This document shows, one piece after another, positions 1-4,562 of a DNA stretch of 6,293 nt (within the stretch, counting starts at the first letter, position 1; every line of letters starts with the position of its first letter). This DNA is from CAG-103 sp045112425. Lineage in GTDB: Bacteria > Bacillota > Clostridia > Oscillospirales > Oscillospiraceae. The DNA lies in contig JBGUHV010000172.1 of NCBI GenBank assembly GCA_045112425.1, positions 1-6,293 on the forward strand. The letters run 5' to 3'. A program made the translations under genes and the position numbers. The notes under the pieces were generated by a model that did no database searches, was not told the DNA's origin, and saw only the letters and a program-made list of their open reading frames with translations.

Positions 1-74
1 TGTTCAACCAACTGCAGTACAACAACACATTCGACAAAAAAGGCCGGCTGGACATCTTCCGCCGGACGAGCTGA
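1..74 (+). CDS. 3' end of an unrecognised protein-coding gene
   Basis: Frame 3 reads 23 sense codons from position 3 and then TGA at 72-74. The visible C-terminus ends in DIFRRTS and is rich in Asn, Gln and charged residues, with no membrane segment. I do not recognise the family from so little. Two things support it being real: codons mostly end in C or G like the other genes here, and a strong intrinsic terminator begins 12 bases after the stop. Frame 2 is also open to a TGA at 103-105, but that stop lies inside the terminator stem, so frame 3 is preferred. The start lies outside the window. Confidence 0.5.
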   Translation, partial: FNQLQYNNTFDKKGRLDIFRRTS

Positions 75-85
75 ATCGAAACAAT

Positions 86-120
86 CCCGGCTTCACGAAT
101 CTGTGAGGCCGGGCGTTTTA
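86..120 (+). terminator. Rho-independent terminator of the upstream gene
   Basis: An 11-bp stem pairs 86-96 (CCCGGCTTCAC) with 103-113 (GTGAGGCCGGG), with one G-U wobble and a 6-base loop, followed by a short T-rich tail (CGTTTTA). It sits 12 bases after the stop codon at 74, so it should end the transcript of the partial gene at the left edge. Confidence 0.85.
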
Positions 121-273
121 TCGGATGATTGGTTACCATAATATTATTATGTAAATATATATCCCCCCCTACGCGGGTATGGTTCGGATTCGCCGGAATG
201 CGCTTGCATACAGGGATGGTCCTGCCGGAACGTCGAGGACGCCGTTCCCTGCCACGGCACGCCTCCCCTTCTT
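121..273. other. Gene-free stretch with short palindromes
   Basis: No credible coding frame is seen. The first third is AT-rich and contains a 15-base palindrome at 137-151 (CATAAT, three bases, ATTATG), then a run of seven C at 163-169. The rest is GC-rich and can fold: 211-216 (CAGGGA) pairs with 246-251 (TCCCTG), and inside it 219-223 (GTCCT) pairs with 236-240 (AGGAC). A competing 5-bp stem pairs 241-245 (GCCGT) with 254-258 (ACGGC). No T-run follows, so it is not a terminator. I assign no function; it could be an untranslated RNA, a decayed repeat or chance pairing. Confidence 0.4.
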
Positions 274-296
274 GACTGGCTAGACTGACTAGACTG
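274..296. repeat. Left block of CTAG-rich 9-bp tandem repeats (inverted copy)
   Basis: About 2.5 copies of GACTGACTA, the first with one variant base (GACTGGCTA). The unit is the reverse complement of the unit in the right block at 351-392. Positions 279-296 are a perfect 18-bp inverted match to 376-393. Function unknown. Confidence 0.85.
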
Positions 297-350
297 GGTT
301 TTCTATAACTGTTATAAAAAAACAATGATAAAGAAAGGTTCAGAAACTGA
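297..350. other. AT-rich spacer between the inverted repeat blocks, with a 13-bp palindrome
   Basis: This 54-base segment is AT-rich, unlike the coding DNA around it. It holds a perfect palindrome at 304-316 (TATAAC-T-GTTATA), followed by an A-run. The palindrome resembles an operator or a small hairpin. No coding frame or recognisable promoter pair is seen, and nothing links it to a known regulator. Confidence 0.5.
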
Positions 351-392
351 GTCTAGTCAGTCTAGTCAGTCTAGTCAGTCTAGTCAGTCTAG
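351..392. repeat. Right block of CTAG-rich 9-bp tandem repeats
   Basis: GTCTAGTCA is repeated exactly four times from 351 to 386, followed by a partial fifth copy GTCTAG (387-392). There is no variation between copies, which suggests recent slippage expansion or selection. Together with the opposite-facing block at 274-296 it makes a large inverted repeat with several possible pairing registers and about 55-80 bases between the arms. It lies just beyond the terminator of the minus-strand metal operon. It is not a CRISPR array, because the units abut with no spacers. Confidence 0.9.
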
Positions 393-430
393 CATTCTGT
401 GAATGTGTGAACGATGTGATCAACTTTCCT

Positions 431-467
431 ATCAAAAGAAAAACCGGAAGGGTTCTTCCCTTCCGGT
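431..467 (-). terminator. Rho-independent terminator of the heavy-metal operon
   Basis: A perfect 10-bp stem pairs 458-467 with 443-452 (ACCGGAAGGG on the minus strand), with a 5-base loop. Read on the minus strand, it is followed by a U-rich tail (TTTTCTTTTGAT). The stem starts 10 bases after the ATPase stop codon. Confidence 0.9.
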
Positions 468-477
468 AGATCTTTTA

Positions 478-2364
478 TCAGAGCTTTTTTACGGACATGG
501 CGCGGGTGGCGTTTAAGACGCAGAGGATCAGCACGCCGACGTCTGCGAAGATGGCGAGCCACATGCCGGCGACGCCGAGCGCGCCGAGGATGAGGCAAAT
601 TGCCTTGACGCCGAGGGCGAAAATGATGTTCTGCCAGACGATGGACATGGTCTTGCGGGCAATGCGCATCGTGAGCGCGAGCTTGCCGGGATCGTCGTCC
701 ATGAGGACGACGTCTGCCGCCTCGATGGCGGCGTCCGACCCGATGGCGCCCATGGCGACGCCGACGTCCGCGCGGGCGAGCACCGGCGCGTCGTTGATGC
801 CGTCGCCGACGAAGGCGAGGGCTTTGCCCTTTGTTCCCTCGGCGAGGAGCGCTTCGACCTGCTCGACCTTATCGTCAGGGAGCAGCTCGCTGCGCACCTC
901 GGTGATGCCGAGCTCCTTGGCGGCGGCGTCCGCCGCGGCCTTGCGGTCGCCGGTGAGCATGACGATGCGCGCAATGCCGCTCTCGCGCAGATCCTGCACG
1001 GCGGCGGCAGCGCCTGCCTTCGGGCGGTCGGCGATCTCGATGCAGCCGAGATAGCGCCCCTCGCGCGCGACGTGCACGAGCGTGCCCGCGCCGAAGACGC
1101 CCATGGGCTGCAGACCGAGCGCCTGCATGAGCCGCTGATTGCCGACGGCGACGCGCTGGCCGCCCACGATGGCAACCACGCCCTCGCCCGGACGCTCCGC
1201 GGCGTCGGAGGCGGCCTCCTGCGCAGAGATGGGGCCGGCGGCGGCCTGAATGCTCTGGCTCACGGGATGGTCGGAAAAGCGCTCCGCCGCCGCGGCGATG
1301 CGCAGCAGCTCCCCGGAGGAGATCTCCGGCTCCGGGTGCACCTCCGTGACCTCGAAGACGCCGCGCGTGAGCGTGCCGGTCTTATCGAAGACGACACGGT
1401 CGGTCTTGGCGAGCAGCTCGAGATAGCTGCTGCCCTTGATGAGGATGCCGCGGCCGCTCGCGCCGCCGATACCGGCGAAGAACGTGAGCGGGATGGAGAG
1501 CACCATGGCGCACGGGCAGCTGATGACGAGGAAGGTGAGCGCGCGGTGGATCCACTCGCCCCACTGGGCGGGATCGTGGTGCGAAAGATGCAGCACCGGC
1601 GGGAGCACCGCGAGCACGACGGCGGCGAGCACGACGAGCGGCGTGTACCACCGGGCAAAGCGCGTGATGAAGTGCTCCGTCTTCGCTTTCTTAAGCGAGG
1701 AGTTTTCCACGAGCTCAAGAATGCGGGCGACGGTGGAGTCGCCATAGACCTTCTCGGTGCGCAGGCGCAGGACGCCCGTGAGATTCACGCTGCCGGAGAG
1801 CACGCTGTCGCCGGATCGAACGTCCACGGGCGCGCTCTCGCCCGTGAGCGCCGCGAGATTGAGGCTGGACGCGCCGTCGATGACCGTGCCGTCGAGCGGA
1901 ACGCGCTCGCCGGGCTTGACGACGATGACGCTGCCGATCCCGACCGTCTCGGGCTCGACCTGCTGCAGCAGATCGCCGATCTCGAGATTGGCATAGTCCG
2001 GGCGGATGTCCATGAGGTCGGCAATGCTCTTGCGGCTGCGTCCGACGGCGATGTCCTCGAACAGCTCGCCGATCTCATAAAACAGCAGCACCGCGACGCC
2101 CTCGGGAAACTCCTGCAGCGCCATGGCGCCGAGGCTGGCGATGGCCATGAGGAGGTTTTCGTCAAACGGCTGCCGGTTCAGGATGCCCTTCCACGCCTTG
2201 CGCAGGACAGGCCAGCCGATGATCAGATACGGCGGCACGGCCGCGATCAGCTGCGCCCACCAGACCTCCGGCCACAAGTGCCGCACCAGCAGCAAAACCA
2301 GAAACAGCGCCGCTGCAATGCCGATGCGGCGCAGCGCTTTTTTCTGGCGTTTTTTGAGCTTCAT
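478..2364 (-). CDS. cadA: Zn/Cd/Pb-exporting P1B-type ATPase (CadA/ZntA-like) without its own HMA domain
   Basis: A 628-residue heavy-metal pump of the inner membrane that uses ATP to expel divalent soft metals. Visible motifs in order: basic N-terminus, membrane helices near 11-30 and 36-55, a further pair near 72-105, actuator motif TGES (174-177), the metal-binding CPC motif in a membrane helix (283-285), phosphorylation site DKTGT (D327), the HP motif of P1B pumps (H366-P367), GDGIND hinge (520-525), and two last helices with Lys587 and Asp608-x-Gly610. The CPC plus late K and DxG pattern is that of the Zn/Cd/Pb subgroup (P1B-2), not of copper pumps. Unlike typical CadA it has no N-terminal metal-binding domain; that domain is encoded just upstream as a separate small protein, in the same frame. 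Its ribosome binding site is weak (GAGG 11 bases before ATG), so translation is probably coupled to the upstream gene. The metal preference is inferred from motifs, not proven. Confidence 0.95.
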   Translation of the reverse strand: MKLKKRQKKALRRIGIAAALFLVLLLVRHLWPEVWWAQLIAAVPPYLIIGWPVLRKAWKGILNRQPFDENLLMAIASLGAMALQEFPEGVAVLLFYEIGELFEDIAVGRSRKSIADLMDIRPDYANLEIGDLLQQVEPETVGIGSVIVVKPGERVPLDGTVIDGASSLNLAALTGESAPVDVRSGDSVLSGSVNLTGVLRLRTEKVYGDSTVARILELVENSSLKKAKTEHFITRFARWYTPLVVLAAVVLAVLPPVLHLSHHDPAQWGEWIHRALTFLVISCPCAMVLSIPLTFFAGIGGASGRGILIKGSSYLELLAKTDRVVFDKTGTLTRGVFEVTEVHPEPEISSGELLRIAAAAERFSDHPVSQSIQAAAGPISAQEAASDAAERPGEGVVAIVGGQRVAVGNQRLMQALGLQPMGVFGAGTLVHVAREGRYLGCIEIADRPKAGAAAAVQDLRESGIARIVMLTGDRKAAADAAAKELGITEVRSELLPDDKVEQVEALLAEGTKGKALAFVGDGINDAPVLARADVGVAMGAIGSDAAIEAADVVLMDDDPGKLALTMRIARKTMSIVWQNIIFALGVKAICLILGALGVAGMWLAIFADVGVLILCVLNATRAMSVKKL

Positions 2365-2370
2365 AAAAAA

Positions 2371-2589
2371 TCAGTCCTCGATCTCAAAATCGGGCTCGAT
2401 CTTCCGGGCGACCTTGAGCATTTCCTTGAGCTTGCCCTTCTCATCCACGCCCTCGGCGTAGTCGACGATCATCTTCTGGGCCATGTAGCTGATGGAAACC
2501 TTCTCGATGCCCTCGAGCTCGGAGAGCTTGCGCTCCACGGCGGCGGCGCAGTTGGCGCAGTCGACTTCGATGCTGTACTTCTTCTGCAT
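2371..2589 (-). CDS. Stand-alone HMA heavy-metal-binding protein
   Basis: A 72-residue protein consisting of one ferredoxin-like HMA domain. The metal-binding loop is VDCANCAAAV, with Cys11 and Cys14 forming the CxxC pair. The Asp before the first Cys is typical of HMA domains that come with Zn/Cd pumps, whereas copper ones usually read GMTCxxC. The tail is acidic (EPDFEIED). Start: the frame is open further upstream, but ATG at 2589 is preceded by a good AAAGGAG site 9 bases away and begins the domain at the expected place. It lies 22 bases after the regulator gene and 6 bases before the ATPase gene, in frame with it. It probably acts as the detached N-terminal domain of the ATPase, or as a small metal chaperone delivering metal to it. 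Confidence 0.92.
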   Translation of the reverse strand: MQKKYSIEVDCANCAAAVERKLSELEGIEKVSISYMAQKMIVDYAEGVDEKGKLKEMLKVARKIEPDFEIED

Positions 2590-2598
2590 GATGACAAA

Positions 2599-2605
2599 CT
2601 CCTTT
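2599..2605 (-). promoter_or_regulatory. Ribosome binding site of the HMA gene
   Basis: AAAGGAG on the minus strand, 9 bases before the ATG at 2589. It decides the start, because the open frame extends well upstream into the regulator gene. Confidence 0.8.
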
Positions 2606-2611
2606 ATTGCT

Positions 2612-2977
2612 TTATTTCTCCAGAACGTGCTCCATGCCGAGCTCGAGCACCGAGCGGACATGGTCATCGTCCAGCGTATAGAACACGGTTTTCCCCTCCC
2701 GACGGAAGCGCACGAGCTTGGCGTCCTTGAGGATGCGCAGCTGATGGCTGACGGCGCTGGGTGTCATGCCGAGGAGCTTGGCAATGTCGCATACGCACAG
2801 CTCCCGCTCGAAGAGCACATAGAGGATGCGGATGCGCGTGGTATCGCCGAAGACGCGGAAGACCTCCGCCAGATCATACAGCCGCTCCTCCGGCGGCAGC
2901 AGGCGCAGCACCTCTTCGACCGCGTCCTCATGCACATGGAGATAATCGCACACCGGGGCGATGCGTTCGGAATCCAT
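2612..2977 (-). CDS. ArsR/SmtB-family metal-sensing repressor (CadC/SmtB type)
   Basis: A 121-residue winged-helix repressor, first gene of the metal operon. The fold is seen from the recognition helix region (DIAKLLGMTPSAVSHQLRILKDAKL, about 64-88) and the following wing (VRFRREGKTVFYTL). Two metal sites known from this family look intact. The alpha-5 site reads Asp104-x-His106, His117, Glu120, the Zn-sensing set of SmtB. The alpha-3N site has Cys61 and Asp64 (plus Cys63, as in the CVC of CadC), with N-terminal Cys10 and His14/His16 as partners. It should repress its own operon and be released by Zn(II), Cd(II) or Pb(II). Start: ATG at 2977 has AAAGGTGG 7 bases upstream. An ATG at 3001 would add eight residues but lies inside the operator and lacks a binding site. 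The family call is firm; the exact inducer is inferred. Confidence 0.94.
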   Translation of the reverse strand: MDSERIAPVCDYLHVHEDAVEEVLRLLPPEERLYDLAEVFRVFGDTTRIRILYVLFERELCVCDIAKLLGMTPSAVSHQLRILKDAKLVRFRREGKTVFYTLDDDHVRSVLELGMEHVLEK

Positions 2978-2984
2978 GGGAGAC

Positions 2985-2992
2985 CCACCTTT
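2985..2992 (-). promoter_or_regulatory. Ribosome binding site of the ArsR-type regulator
   Basis: AAAGGTGG on the minus strand, 7 bases before the ATG at 2977. It selects this start over the upstream in-frame ATG at 3001. Confidence 0.75.
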
Positions 2993-2997
2993 CAAAA

Positions 2998-3021
2998 ACA
3001 TATGAACGATTGTTCATGTGT
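2998..3021. promoter_or_regulatory. Predicted operator of the ArsR/SmtB-type repressor
   Basis: An inverted repeat ATGAAC-GATT-GTTCAT (3002-3017) with perfect 6-bp arms. The arms extend to 10 bp with one mismatch (ACAT and GTGT flanks). The pattern ATATGAAC-N4-GTTCAT fits the imperfect 12-2-12 operators of SmtB/CzrA-type repressors. It lies just after the predicted -10 box of the minus-strand promoter and spans the likely transcription start, so a bound repressor would block RNA polymerase. It is upstream of the regulator's start codon, as expected for autoregulation. Confidence 0.85.
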
Positions 3022-3022
3022 T

Positions 3023-3052
3023 TATATAACCACATTATGCTCCCATTGTCAA
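3023..3052 (-). promoter_or_regulatory. Promoter of the heavy-metal operon
   Basis: On the minus strand a perfect -35 box TTGACA (3052-3047) is followed 18 bases later by TATATA (3028-3023), or 17 bases later by TTATAT in the alternative register. Transcription should start near 3015, inside the repressor palindrome. The weak -10 with an ideal -35 fits a repressible promoter. Confidence 0.75.
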
Positions 3053-3090
3053 GACGTCTCTCAAAAAAGGTATGATTTTTTCAGATTCTA

Positions 3091-3099
3091 TGATATAGT
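3091..3099 (+). promoter_or_regulatory. Possible extended -10 promoter for the LspA-like/Nudix pair
   Basis: TGATATAGT gives a -10 box TATAGT with the TGn extension. No good -35 box lies at the right distance. It sits 32 bases before the start codon and faces away from the metal operon promoter. The same TGn-TATAGT form is seen in the groESL promoter. The call rests on this one short motif. Confidence 0.4.
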
Positions 3100-3130
3100 A
3101 ACAGCAGCTTCCGAAAAGGAGGAGCAAAAT

Positions 3131-3589
3131 ATGATCACAACGATTCTCACCGCCTCGGCGGTGCTGGCGGCGGAATATGAGATCCGCAGACGCGTGAACG
3201 CCGCGCCGAAGGCGCAGTTTCCGAAGGCGCTCGGCAGCCAGTATGAGCTGCGTCAGGCGCACAACTTCGGCATCGTGGGCAGCCGGTTTGAGGGAAAGCC
3301 GAAGCTCGTGCTCGCCTATCAGACCGGGGCGACGACCGCCGCCGTGATCGGCGCGGTGCTCGCGAGCCGGACGGTTGGCGTCTCCCGACCGCTGGTGCGG
3401 CTCGGGGCAGGTCTCGCCGCCGGCGGCGCGCTCTCGAACATGATTGAGCGCTGGACAAGCGGATATGTGACCGACTATCTCCACGGCACGAAGGCGCCCA
3501 TTCCCCTGCTGCAGAAGCGGATCTGGAACGTGGCGGACATGGCGATCTTCAACGGCTGCGTCATTGCGCTCATCGGGGCGGCCATCTGA
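3131..3589 (+). CDS. Signal peptidase II (LspA)-like membrane protein
   Basis: A 152-residue membrane protein of the signal peptidase II family (peptidase A8), the aspartic proteases that cut signal peptides from lipoproteins. The two catalytic Asp are in recognisable settings: Asp115 in GYVTDYL and Asp136 in NVADMAIF. The conserved stretch before the first, GGALSNMIERW (98-108), matches the family's GGALGNLIDR with changes. HNFGIVGSRFE (44-54) stands where normal LspA has an HNxGAAF-like motif. Hydrophobic stretches lie near 2-15, 59-80, 87-104 and 134-152, fitting four membrane passes. Start: ATG 3131 has AAGGAGG 8 bases upstream; the open frame further upstream is antisense to the metal regulator. 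The gene overlaps the Nudix gene by one base (TGATG). The divergence suggests a clostridial paralogue rather than the housekeeping lspA, so its substrate is uncertain. Confidence 0.82.
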   Translation: MITTILTASAVLAAEYEIRRRVNAAPKAQFPKALGSQYELRQAHNFGIVGSRFEGKPKLVLAYQTGATTAAVIGAVLASRTVGVSRPLVRLGAGLAAGGALSNMIERWTSGYVTDYLHGTKAPIPLLQKRIWNVADMAIFNGCVIALIGAAI

Positions 3590-4101
3590 TGGAGCGCTGG
3601 GATGCGTATGATCTGGATCGGCGGCCGACGGGGCTGATTCTCCCGCGCGGTGAGGCGCACGCGCCGGAGCTGTGTCAGCTCGTGGTGCACGTCTGCCTCT
3701 TCAACGATAAGGGCGAGATGCTGATCCAGCGGCGGAGCATGGAAAAGAAGAGCTACCCCGGGTATTGGGACGTCTCCGTCGGCGGGGGCGTGCTCGCCGG
3801 AGAGGGCAGCCGGGCAGCCGCCATGCGCGAGGTGCGAGAGGAGCTGGGCATCGAGGTTTCCATCCCCGGCCCCGCGGCTGTAACGCTCGCGTTCGAGGGC
3901 GGGTATGACGACTATTTCCTCGCCGAGTGGAGCGGGGAGCTCTCCGACCTCGCGCTGCAGGCGGAGGAGGTCATGGACGCAAAGTGGGCCAGCTGCGGGG
4001 AGATGCTCGCCATGCTGGAGGCAGGAACGTTCGCGCCGTTCTGGCCGAGCTTTATCCAGCTGCTGTTTGATCTGCACCGGCACATGGGACTCGCGGAATA
4101 A
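3589..4101 (+). CDS. Nudix hydrolase family protein
   Basis: A 170-residue cytoplasmic protein with a complete Nudix box, which binds Mg2+ and hydrolyses or isomerises nucleoside- or isoprenoid-diphosphate compounds. The box spans residues 66-88 and fits GX5EX7REUXEEXGU: Gly66, Glu72, then REVREELGI from Arg80, with metal-binding Glu84 and Glu85. The N-terminus (WDAYDLDRRPTG) and the stretch LVVHVCLFNDKGEMLIQRRS before the box resemble the subgroup that includes isopentenyl-diphosphate isomerase-like and YfcD-like proteins. The substrate cannot be told from sequence. The start ATG shares its A with the stop of the preceding gene, so the two are translationally coupled. No convincing terminator follows; transcription may run towards groESL. 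Confidence 0.9.
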   Translation: MERWDAYDLDRRPTGLILPRGEAHAPELCQLVVHVCLFNDKGEMLIQRRSMEKKSYPGYWDVSVGGGVLAGEGSRAAAMREVREELGIEVSIPGPAAVTLAFEGGYDDYFLAEWSGELSDLALQAEEVMDAKWASCGEMLAMLEAGTFAPFWPSFIQLLFDLHRHMGLAE

Positions 4102-4152
4102 GCCGATTCGGCAGATTCATAAACTCTTTACAAAAAAAGTTCCCGTTGGGGC

Positions 4153-4180
4153 TTGATAATTTTCGGATTTGTGGTATAGT
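4153..4180 (+). promoter_or_regulatory. groESL promoter (sigma-A type)
   Basis: A -35 box TTGATA (4153-4158, one change from TTGACA), a 16-base spacer and a -10 box TATAGT (4175-4180) preceded by TGG, an extended -10. Transcription should start near 4187, at the left edge of the CIRCE operator, so HrcA binding would block initiation. Confidence 0.85.
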
Positions 4181-4182
4181 AT

Positions 4183-4221
4183 GATGCGTTAGCACTCTGG
4201 TATTTTGAGTGCTAACGCATC
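4183..4221. promoter_or_regulatory. CIRCE operator (HrcA binding site)
   Basis: The core TTAGCACTC-N9-GAGTGCTAA (4189-4197 and 4207-4215) is a perfect match to the CIRCE consensus bound by the heat-shock repressor HrcA. The symmetry continues outward for six more bases each side (GATGCG and CGCATC), giving perfect 15-bp arms from 4183 to 4221. It overlaps the predicted transcription start and would also form a stable hairpin in the 5' end of the groESL mRNA, about 37 bases before the groES start. Confidence 0.97.
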
Positions 4222-4257
4222 GAATTTTTGTAATTAAATTTATAGGAGGCATACATC

Positions 4258-4545
4258 ATGAAACTGAGACCTTTGGCGGACCGCGTGGTACTCAAGCAGA
4301 TGCAGGCGGAGGAAAAGACCAAGAGCGGTCTGTTCATCGCCACCGGCGCGCAGGAGAAGCCCGAAATGTACGAGGTCATCGAGGTTGGCCCCGGCGGCAT
4401 GGTTGACGGCAAGGAAGTCGCAATGTGCGTGAAGAAGGGCAACAAGGTCCTGGTCGGCAAGTACACCGGCACCACCGTCAAAGTGGACGGCGAGGAATAC
4501 ACCATCGTCCGTCAGGGCGACATTCTCGCCATCGTGGAAGACTAA
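4258..4545 (+). CDS. groES: Co-chaperonin GroES
   Basis: A 95-residue Hsp10 subunit. Seven copies cap the GroEL ring and close the folding chamber in the cytoplasm. The family N-terminus MKLRPLADRVVLK is present, followed by the mobile loop that contacts GroEL (about 17-32, EEKTKSGLFIATGAQE) and the C-terminal strand YTIVRQGDILAIVED. Length and motifs are normal. AGGAGG at 4244-4249 lies 8 bases before the ATG. It is first in the operon, 17 bases ahead of groEL, under a CIRCE-controlled promoter, so it should be induced by heat or misfolded protein. Confidence 0.98.
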   Translation: MKLRPLADRVVLKQMQAEEKTKSGLFIATGAQEKPEMYEVIEVGPGGMVDGKEVAMCVKKGNKVLVGKYTGTTVKVDGEEYTIVRQGDILAIVED

Positions 4546-4562
4546 GTTAGGAGGCAATTATC

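Noticed and set aside
351..392. CRISPR array or iteron origin
   Set aside because: The 9-bp units abut with no spacers, so it is not CRISPR. No replication gene or DnaA-box cluster is nearby to support an iteron origin.
352..405. Right repeat block read as coding Ser-Ser-Gln repeats ending in TGA
   Set aside because: It has no start codon or binding site, and the frame is closed just upstream; the pattern follows from the 9-bp period alone.
2365..2370. Run of six T on the minus strand as a frameshift site joining the HMA and ATPase genes
   Set aside because: The two genes are already in the same frame, and the run lies after the stop codon, so frameshifting would not join them; only stop readthrough would.
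1072..2730. 552-codon open frame on the plus strand opposite the ATPase, HMA and regulator genes
   Set aside because: Its product is an Arg/Asp/Ala/Leu-rich string typical of antisense reading of GC-rich DNA, and it crosses three well-supported genes.
2612..3001. Longer regulator start at the ATG at 3001
   Set aside because: It lies inside the operator palindrome and likely near the transcription start, with no ribosome binding site, whereas the ATG at 2977 has a good one.
4102..4112. Hairpin GCCG-ATT-CGGC as terminator of the Nudix gene
   Set aside because: The stem is only 4 bp and no T-run follows.
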